Source: Anaerolineales bacterium
GTDB taxonomy: Bacteria; Chloroflexota; Anaerolineae; Anaerolineales; Villigracilaceae
Assembly: GCA_019187665.1 (NCBI GenBank)
Contig: JABARH010000001.1
Span: 62,001-126,000 of the forward strand
DNA length: 64,000 nucleotides
Reading direction: 5' to 3'
Both the position numbers and the translations under genes were made by a program. Under the pieces are notes generated by a model. That model searched no databases. It worked only from the letters and a program-made list of their open reading frames with translations, and was not told the origin of the DNA. Positions 16,866 to 25,987 of this stretch are shown piece by piece. Each line of letters opens with the position of its first letter. Position 1 is the first letter of the stretch.

Positions 16866-17615
16866 TTAGAAGCGTGGCAAATACGTATAACCTTTTTGCA
16901 CTGCCTTAATCGTTTTTCCGCCCGACTCGATCAACTTTCTTCCTACCAGAGGATGATCGTTAAGTAATTGCCCAACAAATTCCCATTTTGTCTTTTGAAT
17001 ATTTTTGAATTCACGACTTGAAAACGTTGAGCCTGCTGAATGCCAGCTCTCAATTCTATATGCGCGGATCGCTACACCGTCAACTATGGCAAACGCAGTT
17101 CGATGTCGCAAAGATTCTCGCTCGGTTTTGCCAATACCCCAAAATTGCCGTGTGCAATCATATAACTCTTGCTCTGATAATGTTGGTGAATATGTTTTAT
17201 ATATAAAAAAGAGGATGCACGGCTCCAAAATCTCGTCAATCAATTTTGGGGAAGAGCCATAAAGTCGTTCGATTTCTGAAGCCAACATTCTTCCCTTTTC
17301 TATGCCGTGTCCTCTAACAACATTTGTTAGATGTTCGAGCCCAACAGCATCGATGATGGCTGCTTCAACTTCAAATGCCATTTCTTCATTATCTAAGCCA
17401 TAACGAAGGATTTCCACATTGGGTTCATATCCCGCGCGGCGAATTTCCTTGATCTCCTTTTGCTTTTTGGTTTCGATTCTGTTTGATTGGAGGTGATTAA
17501 AAGCCCGATTGTTTGCAGAAGCTTTTCCAACATAGAAGATAGTTTTATCTCTAGGATCAACAAGGGCGTAGACATAATACCCTAGATGTTCTTTGGTCGA
17601 TTTAGAAAATTCCAT
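16866..17615 (-). CDS. GIY-YIG nuclease-domain protein
   Basis: 249 residues. The N-terminal ~95 residues form a GIY-YIG-like domain: YYVYALVDPRDKTIFYVGKA supplies the paired Tyr and Gly, followed by the conserved Arg/His in NNRAFNHLQ and Glu in EVEAAIIDAVG. This YVY...FYVGK variant is typical of the LEM-3-like/COG3680 subgroup. The C-terminal ~150 residues are unrecognised (conserved-looking Trp in RQFWGIGK). AT-rich relative to surroundings. Possibly an accessory or defence-type nuclease; no partner methylase or helicase is present. Confidence 0.75.
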   Translation of the reverse strand: MEFSKSTKEHLGYYVYALVDPRDKTIFYVGKASANNRAFNHLQSNRIETKKQKEIKEIRRAGYEPNVEILRYGLDNEEMAFEVEAAIIDAVGLEHLTNVVRGHGIEKGRMLASEIERLYGSSPKLIDEILEPCILFFIYKTYSPTLSEQELYDCTRQFWGIGKTERESLRHRTAFAIVDGVAIRAYRIESWHSAGSTFSSREFKNIQKTKWEFVGQLLNDHPLVGRKLIESGGKTIKAVQKGYTYLPRF

Positions 17616-17639
17616 TTTTTTGCTCCAGAAGATGCCCGC

Positions 17640-18422
17640 CTAAAAATTCAACCTTCTAAACACCACCGAAGGGACATGCCGAATCACCATCATCACCCAC
17701 CTCCAAATGGATCCCGTGTAAACCACCTGCTTGCGTTTGAGGATGGCTTTGTAGATATCGTCTGCGGCTTTCTCGGCAGTGACAGCCAGCACCGGGCGCG
17801 GCGCATTCGGCAGGGCGAGCATCTCGGTCTTGACCATGCCCGGCTTGACGGTGATGACATTCACGCCATGACGGGTCAGTCGGTTGCGGAGCGCTTCGAG
17901 GTAGGTGGTGAAGCCGCTCTTGGAGGTGTTGTAGCCCGGGTTGCCGATGCGTCCACGATCGCCAGCCACGGAGGAGACGCCCACGATCTGTCCACCCTTT
18001 GCCGTCTGGAACAGCGCGGCGACCTCGTCCATCCACGCCATTGCGCCCAGCAGGTTGACCTCGATCATCTTGCGATCCTGCTCGAAGTTGTATTCGGTCA
18101 ACTGCGGGAAATAAATATAGCCCGCGACGTAGATGAACAAATCCAATCCTCCCAGGTCCGCGACGGCCTGGCGGAGCGACGCGGGAATCGAATCGTATTG
18201 GGTCACATCGTGAGGGAATGCCAGCGCGCGTGTCTCGCCAGACTTGATGTTGATCTCGTCACAGACCTTTTGCAGGGCGTTCGTATTGCGGTCAAAGAGG
18301 GCGAGCGAACAGCCCTCCTCTGCGAGTTTGTGTGCCAGCGCGGAGCCAATCCCGCCCGATGAGCCGACCAGGATGGCGCGTTTGCGAGGTTTGAGAGGCG
18401 TGGAGGAAGGAAGGGGTGTCAT
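17640..18422 (-). CDS. Short-chain dehydrogenase/reductase, DprE2-like
   Basis: 260-residue NAD(P)-dependent SDR. Nucleotide-binding motif LVGSSGGIGSALAHKLAE, Asp in FPHDVTQYDSI, catalytic Ser in VGVSSVAGDRGRIG, Tyr-x-x-x-Lys in GYNTSKSGFTTYLEAL, and VITVKPGMVKTEM. The SSVAGDRGR stretch and the C-terminal WRWVMMVIRHVPSVVFRRL resemble DprE2, the reductase half of the decaprenylphosphoryl-ribose epimerase. A DprE1-like oxidase is encoded two genes downstream on the same strand. The alternative is a generic SDR. Confidence 0.8.
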   Translation of the reverse strand: MTPLPSSTPLKPRKRAILVGSSGGIGSALAHKLAEEGCSLALFDRNTNALQKVCDEINIKSGETRALAFPHDVTQYDSIPASLRQAVADLGGLDLFIYVAGYIYFPQLTEYNFEQDRKMIEVNLLGAMAWMDEVAALFQTAKGGQIVGVSSVAGDRGRIGNPGYNTSKSGFTTYLEALRNRLTRHGVNVITVKPGMVKTEMLALPNAPRPVLAVTAEKAADDIYKAILKRKQVVYTGSIWRWVMMVIRHVPSVVFRRLNF

Positions 18423-18577
18423 GATGTGATTCTAACATGGAGACAGAGCGCGAGAAACCGGCCGTGTGCGCGCAAAGGTTGTCACCACAGACTGCAAAAC
18501 CTCCCAATTTTTCCCGAAGCCGGGAGACTTCGGTCTCCGCTCTCCGGATCATCTTTATCTTCCCCGCGTGGATCAAC
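18423..18577. other. Intergenic stretch with hairpins and a dispersed word
   Basis: No gene. Contains GTGCGCGCAAAGGTTGTCA (18465-18483), near-identical to GTGCACGCAAAGGTTGTCA around 56133, and a small palindromic tract CCGAAG...CTTCGG (18516-18535). Confidence 0.5.
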
Positions 18578-19360
18578 TCATTCCAATATGTCGCACAGCC
18601 ACCGCACGATCCGTTCGGCCGCGGCCTGCCAGCCCGCATCCAACATCGCACTGTGCGGCTGTCCCGGCAGGATCACCAACTCCTCGCCATATTTGCCGGC
18701 GGTCGTCTTGCCCTCGGCGATGGTGATCAAGTTATCCTTTTCGCCCATCAAAAACAACATGGGCGACTTGTCGCTGTTCACCCGCCCGAACGGAATAATC
18801 AACGAAGGTGAGTTGTACGTCTCGCGTGAGAGTTGACGTTGATACTTCACCACATCTATCGGGGTATCCGGGGTCAAGAACAGTTCTTTCACGGTCTCAG
18901 GCTGCTGAACGATGTAATACAGGTTCATTGTCAACATGGCCTTGAGCATCGCGCCCGGATACCGCACCAGCATCCGCCCAAGCATGGCCGCCATCCCTGT
19001 TGTGGAAATGCTCGAAAGAAAAACCGCCGCCGGGAGTTGGCGGTTTTCGAGATACTTTAACAAAATCCCCCCGCCCAGCGAATGGCTGATCACCACCGGC
19101 GCGGCAGGCATGGCCTCGATCTCGCGGGTCAACACCTCCAGGTAATCGCGCGGCGTATACAAATTCATCCAGCGCTTGTTCATCGAGCTATTCCCATGCC
19201 CGGGCAGGCTGATGGCGTGCGTCTCGAATCCCTGCGCCGCGAAATATTCCATCCAGTTCGACCAACACCAGGCGCCATGCCATGCTCCATGCAGGAACAG
19301 GATCGGCGCGGCGTATTTACGCTGTGAGGGCCGCTGAATGATATGCTCGATTTTTTCCAC
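18578..19360 (-). CDS. Alpha/beta-hydrolase
   Basis: 260 residues from a GTG start at 19360, two bases beyond the methyltransferase stop; a longer frame would overlap that gene entirely. Oxyanion-hole motif LFLHGAWHGAWCWSNW, nucleophile Ser in VISHSLGGGI, acid region LFLMGEKDN and His in LPGQPHSAMLDAGW. The HGxWHGAWCW signature is shared with the hydrolase at 50994-51779, so the two are likely paralogues. Substrate unknown (esterase or lipase-like). Probably co-translated with the methyltransferase. Confidence 0.85.
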   Translation of the reverse strand: MEKIEHIIQRPSQRKYAAPILFLHGAWHGAWCWSNWMEYFAAQGFETHAISLPGHGNSSMNKRWMNLYTPRDYLEVLTREIEAMPAAPVVISHSLGGGILLKYLENRQLPAAVFLSSISTTGMAAMLGRMLVRYPGAMLKAMLTMNLYYIVQQPETVKELFLTPDTPIDVVKYQRQLSRETYNSPSLIIPFGRVNSDKSPMLFLMGEKDNLITIAEGKTTAGKYGEELVILPGQPHSAMLDAGWQAAAERIVRWLCDILE

Positions 19361-19361
19361 A

Positions 19362-20102
19362 TCAACCGCCGTTCTTTTCCACCACCCAGAAATGGGACAA
19401 GCCCAGAATCTTGAGCGGGGTTTTTTCCAGCCATTGCAGAATCGCGCGCAGAAAGGTTCCCAGCGGACCGAAGCGCGCGATGATGTTATCGTACGCGCCG
19501 AAGATGATCGTCCGTTCGATGAAGTGCACCGGCAGGCCCGTAAATAATTTTTCCAGGTCGCGTTTGGAGTAGACGCGCACATGCGGGGCGAGCCGGTCGC
19601 GCCAAACGCGAGGCAGATAATTCACAAACAATTTGTTGCCAAAATGATATTTTCCGCGCCAGTAGATGCCGTGCGTTTCGACCGGATAGCCGCGATTCGG
19701 ACAGAAAATCACAGCGCGTCCCCCCGGGACGAGCAGGCGGGTCATCTCCTGGATGGCGGCGCGGTCGTCCTGCACGTGTTCGATCACTTCGTGGCTGAGG
19801 ATCAAGTCGAAGGTGGAGTCAGGGAACGGGACGGCCTCTCCCGCCGCGTTTAATATCTGAGGCGAGCGAGCGCGGGCCTCGCGGGCGCGCTCAAAGTCAT
19901 ATTCCAGCCCGGTTACGCGTCCACCGCGCGCCGCGAGTTTCTCCACATACATGCCCACGCCGCATCCGTTTTCGAGGATGGTGCCTTGGATCCGTCCGCC
20001 CGCCGCGTTGAGGATCATCTGCAGGCGGCGGGCCTGCCCGGCGCGCCAGAGGTAGGAGGGTTCGCCGCGCAACGCGGCTTTATCGAGGTTGCGTTGGATC
20101 AT
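19362..20102 (-). CDS. Class I SAM-dependent methyltransferase
   Basis: 246 residues. SAM-binding motif ILENGCGVGMYVEKLAARGG, acidic residue in VTGLEYDFERA, motif II region FDLILSHEVIEHVQDD and post-motif LLVPGGRAVIFCPNRGYP. Substrate unknown; with the adjacent hydrolase and the DprE-like pair it may modify a cell-envelope glycolipid. TATAAT lies 9 nt before the ATG, so the mRNA is probably leaderless. Confidence 0.85.
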   Translation of the reverse strand: MIQRNLDKAALRGEPSYLWRAGQARRLQMILNAAGGRIQGTILENGCGVGMYVEKLAARGGRVTGLEYDFERAREARARSPQILNAAGEAVPFPDSTFDLILSHEVIEHVQDDRAAIQEMTRLLVPGGRAVIFCPNRGYPVETHGIYWRGKYHFGNKLFVNYLPRVWRDRLAPHVRVYSKRDLEKLFTGLPVHFIERTIIFGAYDNIIARFGPLGTFLRAILQWLEKTPLKILGLSHFWVVEKNGG

Positions 20103-20111
20103 TGGGCCGGA

Positions 20112-20117
20112 ATTATA
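20112..20117 (-). promoter_or_regulatory. -10 box of methyltransferase gene, predicted leaderless
   Basis: TATAAT on the minus strand (20117-20112) with 9 nt to the ATG at 20102. No good -35 hexamer at the expected distance. Same spacing as at moaA and nearly the same as at secA. Confidence 0.55.
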
Positions 20118-20119
20118 CC

Positions 20120-20148
20120 TTGCGTCTCTTGCGCGCCTGTGCTAGAAT
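20120..20148 (+). promoter_or_regulatory. nusA operon promoter
   Basis: TTGCGT (20120-20125), 17-nt spacer, TAGAAT (20143-20148). Expected start near 20155, leaving an 85-nt leader before nusA. Overlaps the divergent methyltransferase promoter. Confidence 0.55.
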
Positions 20149-20240
20149 TTGGGCGCACGAAGAACTCAATACCGAACGCAACGAGAACTGGGCGCCCCCC
20201 AGTTTTCTGCTTGTAATTAAGGAGCATACGGAGCGCGAAC

Positions 20241-22091
20241 ATGGCCACCAAGAATGAATTTGCCGCCGCTTTTCATGAAGTGCTGGAAGATAAGCAATTA
20301 CCGAGGGAGATCATCGTTTCAGCGATCGAGTCTGCCATGGTGTCGGCGTACCGCCGCGCGGTGAACGCTTCGACCGCGCAACTGGTGGAAGCCAAACTGG
20401 ACCCGGAGACAGGGCGCGTCACCATCTTTGCAGAAAAAGAAGTGGTGGAAGATATCATGGACCCGCGCACCGAGGTGCTGCTGGATGTGGCGCGTCAGTA
20501 TCAGCCGGAGGTCAATCTTGGCGATATGGCGCTGGTCGAGACCACCCCGGCGGATTTTGGACGCGTGGCCGCCCAGACCGCGCGCCAGGTGATCCAGCAG
20601 CGCATTCGCGAGGCCGAACGCGGCGCGCAGATGGAATATTTCAACCGCCAGGTGGGTGAGATCGTTAGCGGCGTGGTGCAAAACGCGAACAATGCCCAGG
20701 GTGTGACCATTGGCCTCGACATGAAAGCCGAAGGCAACATGCCCAGCAACCAGAAGATTCCCGGCGAACGTTTCAAGGTTCACGAACGTGTGCGCGCCGT
20801 TGTGTTGGAAGTGAAAGAGGGCGGGCGCGGCCCACAGATCATTCTCTCGCGGGCGCATCGCAACTTTTTGCGCCGCCTGATGGAGAACGAGGTGCCGGAG
20901 ATCTATCACGGTATCGTCGAGATCCGCGCCATCGCCCGCGAGCCGGGCGCGCGCGCCAAAGTGGCAGTGAGCGCCACCCAGCCCGGGGTGGACCCGGTCG
21001 GCGCGTGCGTGGGCCAGAAAGGCATGCGCATCCAGGCCATCGTGCGGGAATTGCATGACGAGAAGATTGACATTGTGCAGTGGTACCCGGATTCTGCCAC
21101 GTACATCACCAAGGCCATCAGCCCGGCCCAGGTGACGAATGTGTACCTGAACGAAAGCGATACCAGCAAGACCGCCACCGTTGTGGTCAGCGAGGACCAA
21201 CTGAGCCTGGCCATTGGCCGCGACGGGCAGAACGCGCGCCTTGCGGCCAAGTTGACCGGCTGGCGCATTGACATCAAAAGTGTGATCGAAGCCGCCATGG
21301 AGGCGCTGTCCAAATTACAGGCTGATGAAAGCCTGCAGGCCCTGCTGCCCGCGGTAATGGAGACCGTCCCGCAGGTGCAGGAATTGCTGGCAAAGAAAGC
21401 CGAAAATAGACCGCTCACCCCGGAGGAGTACGAACAGCTCAAATCCTTCGTGGACCGCGTGGAGCGCCGCACCATCCAGATGAAGGAAGCCGCCCTCCGC
21501 GCCGACGCGGAAAAGGCCGTGGCCGCGGCGCACACCGATATCCCCTCCGCCGCCTTCCAGATGAAACTGGAAGAGGCCGGTCTGCGGGATCACGTGTTCA
21601 ATATCCTCACCGAAGCCGGGTATGCATCGGTCGGCGAGTTGCTGGCCTCGCTCAAGAGCGAGCCGGACAAAGTGCTGGGGCTGTCGGGGATCGGCCCGAA
21701 GGCCATGCAAAACATCGAGGAGACTCTCGCGGCGTTAACCTTCCACGCGGAGGAGAGCCCGGTCGAGGTTGAAAGCCCGGTGGCAGAGGCGATCGAGGCT
21801 GTTGCTCCCCCGGCCGAAAAGCCGGAGACGCGCAAACCGGCGCGGGTTAAGGAAGAAGCGCAAGAGGCCGACGAAACCACCAAGGATGGCGTCTCGCTCG
21901 AGGAAATGTTCGTTTTCAAGCCAGAAAGCTTCACCCCCGGCGCGTCCGCTGAAGAGGATGATGCCTCTGGCGACAAGAAGAAGAAGAAAAAAGGCAAGAA
22001 GAAAGGTGTCGAACTGGAATTCGACGAGGACCTTGGCGAAGTTGTAGGCCGCAAGATACACAAACGCGGCGACGAAGGCTGGGAAGAATAG
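20241..22091 (+). CDS. nusA: Transcription termination/antitermination factor NusA
   Basis: Binds RNA polymerase and nascent RNA to control pausing and termination. 616 residues: an N-terminal polymerase-binding domain (about 1-125), an S1 domain (about 135-205, VGEIVSGVVQ), and two KH domains (about 205-345, with VGACVGQKGMRIQAIVRELH and SLAIGRDGQNARLAAKLTGW). A long helical linker, a helix-hairpin-helix module (LLASLKSEPDKVLGLSGIGP) and an acidic then Lys-rich tail follow, making it longer than a minimal ~400-residue NusA. First gene of the translation cluster. Confidence 0.97.
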   Translation: MATKNEFAAAFHEVLEDKQLPREIIVSAIESAMVSAYRRAVNASTAQLVEAKLDPETGRVTIFAEKEVVEDIMDPRTEVLLDVARQYQPEVNLGDMALVETTPADFGRVAAQTARQVIQQRIREAERGAQMEYFNRQVGEIVSGVVQNANNAQGVTIGLDMKAEGNMPSNQKIPGERFKVHERVRAVVLEVKEGGRGPQIILSRAHRNFLRRLMENEVPEIYHGIVEIRAIAREPGARAKVAVSATQPGVDPVGACVGQKGMRIQAIVRELHDEKIDIVQWYPDSATYITKAISPAQVTNVYLNESDTSKTATVVVSEDQLSLAIGRDGQNARLAAKLTGWRIDIKSVIEAAMEALSKLQADESLQALLPAVMETVPQVQELLAKKAENRPLTPEEYEQLKSFVDRVERRTIQMKEAALRADAEKAVAAAHTDIPSAAFQMKLEEAGLRDHVFNILTEAGYASVGELLASLKSEPDKVLGLSGIGPKAMQNIEETLAALTFHAEESPVEVESPVAEAIEAVAPPAEKPETRKPARVKEEAQEADETTKDGVSLEEMFVFKPESFTPGASAEEDDASGDKKKKKKGKKKGVELEFDEDLGEVVGRKIHKRGDEGWEE

Positions 22092-22121
22092 TCGCCCCTG
22101 CTCAGCGGGCGAGGCAGGTAC

Positions 22122-22430
22122 ATGACCGCCACTCCTGTCAAACGCGTTAAACACCTTCCGCGACGGACGTGTGTGGGCTGCCGCGAGACGCTCGCCAAGC
22201 GTTCACTCATCCGCATCGTGCGTACCCCGCACGGGGTTTTGGTGGACCCCACCGGAAAGATCGCCGGGCGGGGCGCGTACCTGCATGACCGTCGGGCGTG
22301 TTGGGAGCGCGGCCTGCGTGGGGCGTTGTCCCAGGCTTTAAAAGCTGAATTAACCCAGGGCGAGCGCGCCCAATTGGAAGAATTTGCCCGCTCGCTTCCC
22401 GCGGACACGTTGGACGAACCGCCCATGTAA
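22122..22430 (+). CDS. ylxR: YlxR family RNA-binding/nucleoid protein
   Basis: 102 residues with the DUF448 signature RRTCVGCRETLAKRSLIRIV, then GRGAYLHDRRACWERGLRGAL. Occupies the standard nusA-ylxR-infB position. Small basic protein, reported in other bacteria to bind nucleic acid and affect transcription. 30 bp after nusA. Confidence 0.93.
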   Translation: MTATPVKRVKHLPRRTCVGCRETLAKRSLIRIVRTPHGVLVDPTGKIAGRGAYLHDRRACWERGLRGALSQALKAELTQGERAQLEEFARSLPADTLDEPPM

Positions 22431-22521
22431 CGGGTTTCGTTTTTCGTTCACGGACGCGGATTCCAGGCGCTTTCTCTGCGACGGCAGAAACTGGAAATGA
22501 TTCCCGGCACGGAGGTGTCTG

Positions 22522-24300
22522 ATGAACGAAAATGGTAACAGGCTCGAACTGCCCGCCAGCATCGCAGTACGCGACCTGGCGCAAAGGATCGAAAAAAGCC
22601 CGATCGAAATCATTAAAAAATTAATGACCAACGGCGTGATGGCCACCATCAATCAGCCGGTGGATTTTGACACAGCCGCCATCGTGGTGGCCGAATATGG
22701 ATTCGAGGCGATTCCCGAAACGGTTGTAGAGGTGGCGACAGAGGAGGCGGGCGAGGTTCCGCTTTGGCGGCAGATGATCGCCGGGGAGGATGCCTCGCAG
22801 TTGACGGCGCGTCCGCCGGTCGTGACCATTCTCGGCCACGTGGATCACGGCAAGACCTCGCTGCTCGACGCCATCCGCCAGACGAACGTGGCTGCCGGGG
22901 AAACGGGCGGCATTACCCAGCACATCGGCGCGTACCAGGTGGAATTAAAGGGACGCACGATCACATTCCTCGATACGCCCGGTCACGCGGCCTTCACGGC
23001 CATGCGCGCGCGCGGCGCACAGGGCGCCGATATCGTGGTGCTGGTGGTGGCCGCCGACGACGGCGTAATGCCGCAGACGCGTGAGGCGATCGCGCATGCC
23101 AAGGCGGCGCGCGTGCCGATCGTGGTGGCGCTCAACAAAGTGGACCGCCCCAACGCCAACCCCGAACGCGTGAAGCAACAACTGGCCGAGCTGGAACTCG
23201 TCCCCGACGACTGGGGCGGGCAGACCCTCGTTGTGCCGGTTTCAGCCAGGCAAAAACAGGGCATCGGCGACCTGCTCGAGGGAGTTTTGCTCGTGGCCGA
23301 CAACGCCGACATCCGCGCCAACCCCAATGGAAAGGTGATCGGCACGATCATCGAAGGCGAACTGGACAAGTCAAAAGGCGTGGTCGCGACCCTGCTTGTT
23401 CAAAACGGGACGCTTCAAGCGGGCGACATCGTGGTGGCGGGAACCGCCTACGGGCGGCTCAAGGCCATGAACGATTATCGCGGCAAGCCGATTAAAAAGG
23501 CCGGGCCGTCCACCCCCGCGCTGGTAATGGGACTCTCGGATGTGCCTTCGGCAGGAGACGTGTTCGAAGTGGTTGGCAGCGACCGCGAAGCCCGCGAAAT
23601 TGTCACAGGGCGAACGGACGCAATCAAGAAAAAAGCGCAGGAGAGGAAGAAAGTCTCGCTCGAAGACTTGTTCTCTGCCTATGAAAAGGGTGAGGCAAAA
23701 TCGCTCAGCCTCGTTTTAAAGGCAGACGTGCAGGGTTCGCTTGAACCGATCCTGGGCGAATTGGAAAAACTTGGAAAAGGCGAAATTGCCATCAACGTGT
23801 TGTATTCCGAAACCGGCAACATCGGCGAGAACGACGTGATGCTCGCCTCTGCCTCGAAGGCCATCATCCTCGGCTTCAGCGTGCAGGCCGAGGTGCCCGC
23901 CCGCCGCCTGGCAGAGGTGGAGGGCGTGGATATTCGCCTGTATGACATCATCTATCGTCTCACAGAGGATGTGGAAAAAGCGCTCAAGGGCATGCTCGCG
24001 CCGGAATTCGAGGAAAAGCGTCTTGGCCGCGCCCAGGTGTTGAAAGTGTTCGGCATCTCAAAGGTTGGCAAGATCGCCGGGTGCCGCGTGCTCGAAGGCG
24101 AACTGCGCCGCAACGCCAAAGTGCGCCTGAAGCGCGGCGCAGACATCGTCTTTGAAGGCGAAATGTCCTCGCTCAAACATGAAAAGGATGATGTGCGCGA
24201 GGCGCGCACCGGATTCGAATGCGGCGTGGGATTTAAGAACTTCCACGACATTGAGCCGGGCGATATGATCGAATGTTACGTTTTAGAGAAATCGGAATAA
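22522..24300 (+). CDS. infB: Translation initiation factor IF-2
   Basis: GTPase that brings fMet-tRNA to the 30S subunit. 592 residues, a short form with a minimal N-terminus. IF2N-like helix (ASIAVRDLAQRIEKSPIEII), G1 ILGHVDHGKTSLLDAIR, G2 ETGGITQHIGAY, G3 FLDTPGHAAFTAMRARG, G4 ALNKVDRP, G5 VSARQKQG, then domains II, III and C2 (GKIAGCRVLEGELRRNAKVR). Good SD (GGAGG) 8 nt before ATG. Confidence 0.97.
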   Translation: MNENGNRLELPASIAVRDLAQRIEKSPIEIIKKLMTNGVMATINQPVDFDTAAIVVAEYGFEAIPETVVEVATEEAGEVPLWRQMIAGEDASQLTARPPVVTILGHVDHGKTSLLDAIRQTNVAAGETGGITQHIGAYQVELKGRTITFLDTPGHAAFTAMRARGAQGADIVVLVVAADDGVMPQTREAIAHAKAARVPIVVALNKVDRPNANPERVKQQLAELELVPDDWGGQTLVVPVSARQKQGIGDLLEGVLLVADNADIRANPNGKVIGTIIEGELDKSKGVVATLLVQNGTLQAGDIVVAGTAYGRLKAMNDYRGKPIKKAGPSTPALVMGLSDVPSAGDVFEVVGSDREAREIVTGRTDAIKKKAQERKKVSLEDLFSAYEKGEAKSLSLVLKADVQGSLEPILGELEKLGKGEIAINVLYSETGNIGENDVMLASASKAIILGFSVQAEVPARRLAEVEGVDIRLYDIIYRLTEDVEKALKGMLAPEFEEKRLGRAQVLKVFGISKVGKIAGCRVLEGELRRNAKVRLKRGADIVFEGEMSSLKHEKDDVREARTGFECGVGFKNFHDIEPGDMIECYVLEKSE

Positions 24301-24338
24301 CGCAGCCGCTGTCGAAATTTACAAACGGTTGAATGGTA

Positions 24339-24378
24339 TTCGGTCAGCAGTCGAACTGCTGACCGAACAGGATATTTT
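24339..24378 (+). terminator. Terminator-like hairpin between infB and rbfA
   Basis: TTCGGTCAGCAGT (24339-24351), loop CGA, exact complement (24355-24367), then six T at 24375-24380. A second 8-bp stem, GCGAAGGT (24387-24394) with ACCTTCGC (24404-24411), lies just before the rbfA start. Could partially terminate transcription or be read as an attenuator inside the operon. Confidence 0.6.
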
Positions 24379-24425
24379 TTCATCAAGCGAAGGTCGCAAA
24401 GATACCTTCGCGATAAAGAGCAGGC

Positions 24426-24785
24426 ATGCCTTCAGATGTTCGACTTCAACGCATCGCGGATCGCATCCGCCAGGAACTTTCGGAGATGCTTATCCGCGAG
24501 ATCAGCGACCCGCGCCTCGACTTGATCTACGTCACCGACGTAAAGGTGGACCGCGAACTGGCGTACGCAGACGTGTTTGTGTCCGCAGTCGAGGGGCATG
24601 AGCGCCGCGCCGAGATTCTCTCGGGACTCGAAAGCGCCAGCGGATTTATCCGCCGCACTCTGGCGGGACGCGTGGACTTGCGCGTCTTTCCCCGCCTGCG
24701 CTTCCACTGGGATCCGACGCCGGAAAACGCAGATCAGATCGAAAAAACGCTGGCGGAATTGCGCGCAAAACGCGGCGGCAAATAG
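24426..24785 (+). CDS. rbfA: Ribosome-binding factor A
   Basis: 119-residue KH-like 30S maturation factor needed for 16S rRNA 5'-end processing. Family features: RLQRIADRIRQELSEMLIRE, ISDPRLDLIYVTDVKVDREL, AYADVFVSA and FPRLRFHWDPTPENADQIEK near the C-terminus. Sits in the conserved order after infB. Confidence 0.95.
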   Translation: MPSDVRLQRIADRIRQELSEMLIREISDPRLDLIYVTDVKVDRELAYADVFVSAVEGHERRAEILSGLESASGFIRRTLAGRVDLRVFPRLRFHWDPTPENADQIEKTLAELRAKRGGK

Positions 24786-24827
24786 CCCAAATGTCCCGCT
24801 TCTGCGGAGGAAGAAATAATTTTTACA

Positions 24828-24856
24828 TTGACTCTTAACACAAGCGATTGTATAAA
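24828..24856 (+). promoter_or_regulatory. Promoter upstream of nrnA
   Basis: TTGACT (24828-24833), 17-nt spacer, TATAAA (24851-24856): one of the best sigma-70-like promoters in the window. Start near 24863, 74 nt before nrnA. It gives nrnA-truB-ribF their own transcription in addition to read-through. Confidence 0.7.
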
Positions 24857-24936
24857 GGCCCCACAATTTCAGCGCGGCAACTTCCAGGTTGAATCGGCGC
24901 TGTGTACGATGATCACAGACTTCAAGCCAACGCAGG

Positions 24937-25911
24937 ATGATGAACAGAGTGGATAAAACGGAAATCATAAACAGCATACAAGAACGACTTTCGAAGGCGA
25001 AACACATCCTGATCGTTTCGCATGTCCGCCCGGACGGAGACGCGATCGGCTCCCTGCTTGGACTCGGACTGGCTTTGCAAAACGCGGGCAAAAGCGTGCA
25101 AATGGTTTTACAGGACGGCGTCCCCGCCTCCTTCCGACATTTACCCGGCAGTGAGCAGATTCAAAAAGAAGCGCAGGACGGATGGGACACATTCATCTCG
25201 GTGGATTGCGCCGATCACAAACGACTGGGCAGGGGATTCGAGACTCTCGCAAAGCCCGACATCAACATTGACCACCACATCACCAACGGGCTCTTCGGGA
25301 CGATCAACCTGATCGAGGGCGAGGAAGTCGCCACCGCCTCCATCCTGACGAATCTCCTGCCGCAACTGGGCATGCAGATCACCGCGCCGATCGCCTCTGC
25401 CCTGCTGACCGGCATCGTCACCGACACGCTCGGGTTTCGCACCGCCAACACTACCCCGGCGTCTCTGCGGCAAGCCGCCGAACTGATGGAACATGGCGCG
25501 GAACTCGCATCGCTATACACGCGCGCGCTCGTCAGCCGCAGTTACCCGGCCGCGCGCTATTGGGGCGCCGGTCTCTCCAGCCTCGAGCGCACCAAAGACC
25601 TGGTCTGGGGCACGCTCACCATCGCCGACCGCAAAACAGCCCAATACGGAGGCAACGATGACGCCGACTTGATCAACATCATCTCCGCGCTGGAAGGCTC
25701 GAAGGTCGGGATGATCTTCGTGGAACAAAACGACAGGCATGTCAAGATTTCGTGGCGCGCCATCGCAGACGGCATAGACGTATCGAAGGTCGCCAAACAT
25801 TTCAACGGAGGCGGTCACGCCGCCGCGGCTGGCGCCGACATCCCCGGCGCGCTGAGCGAGGTCCAGCCGCTCGTCTTGCAAACGACCCGCGAAATGCTGG
25901 GGCTCGCTTAA
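24937..25911 (+). CDS. nrnA: DHH/DHHA1 phosphoesterase (NrnA-type nanoRNase / pAp phosphatase)
   Basis: 324 residues. DHH motifs: VSHVRPDGDAIGSLLGL, ISVDCADH, NIDHHITNGLFG and TGIVTDTLGFRTANT; the DHHA1 tail has HFNGGGHAAAAGADI. Family members degrade 2-5 nt RNAs to mononucleotides and can dephosphorylate pAp. Position between rbfA and truB is a common arrangement. Confidence 0.92.
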   Translation: MMNRVDKTEIINSIQERLSKAKHILIVSHVRPDGDAIGSLLGLGLALQNAGKSVQMVLQDGVPASFRHLPGSEQIQKEAQDGWDTFISVDCADHKRLGRGFETLAKPDINIDHHITNGLFGTINLIEGEEVATASILTNLLPQLGMQITAPIASALLTGIVTDTLGFRTANTTPASLRQAAELMEHGAELASLYTRALVSRSYPAARYWGAGLSSLERTKDLVWGTLTIADRKTAQYGGNDDADLINIISALEGSKVGMIFVEQNDRHVKISWRAIADGIDVSKVAKHFNGGGHAAAAGADIPGALSEVQPLVLQTTREMLGLA

Positions 25912-25987
25912 TCCACTCTCATCCGCTTCAAATAGAATTGTCGTATTATCACAGGAAATCGTTTTTGCTTACGAACAGGAGGAAAGC

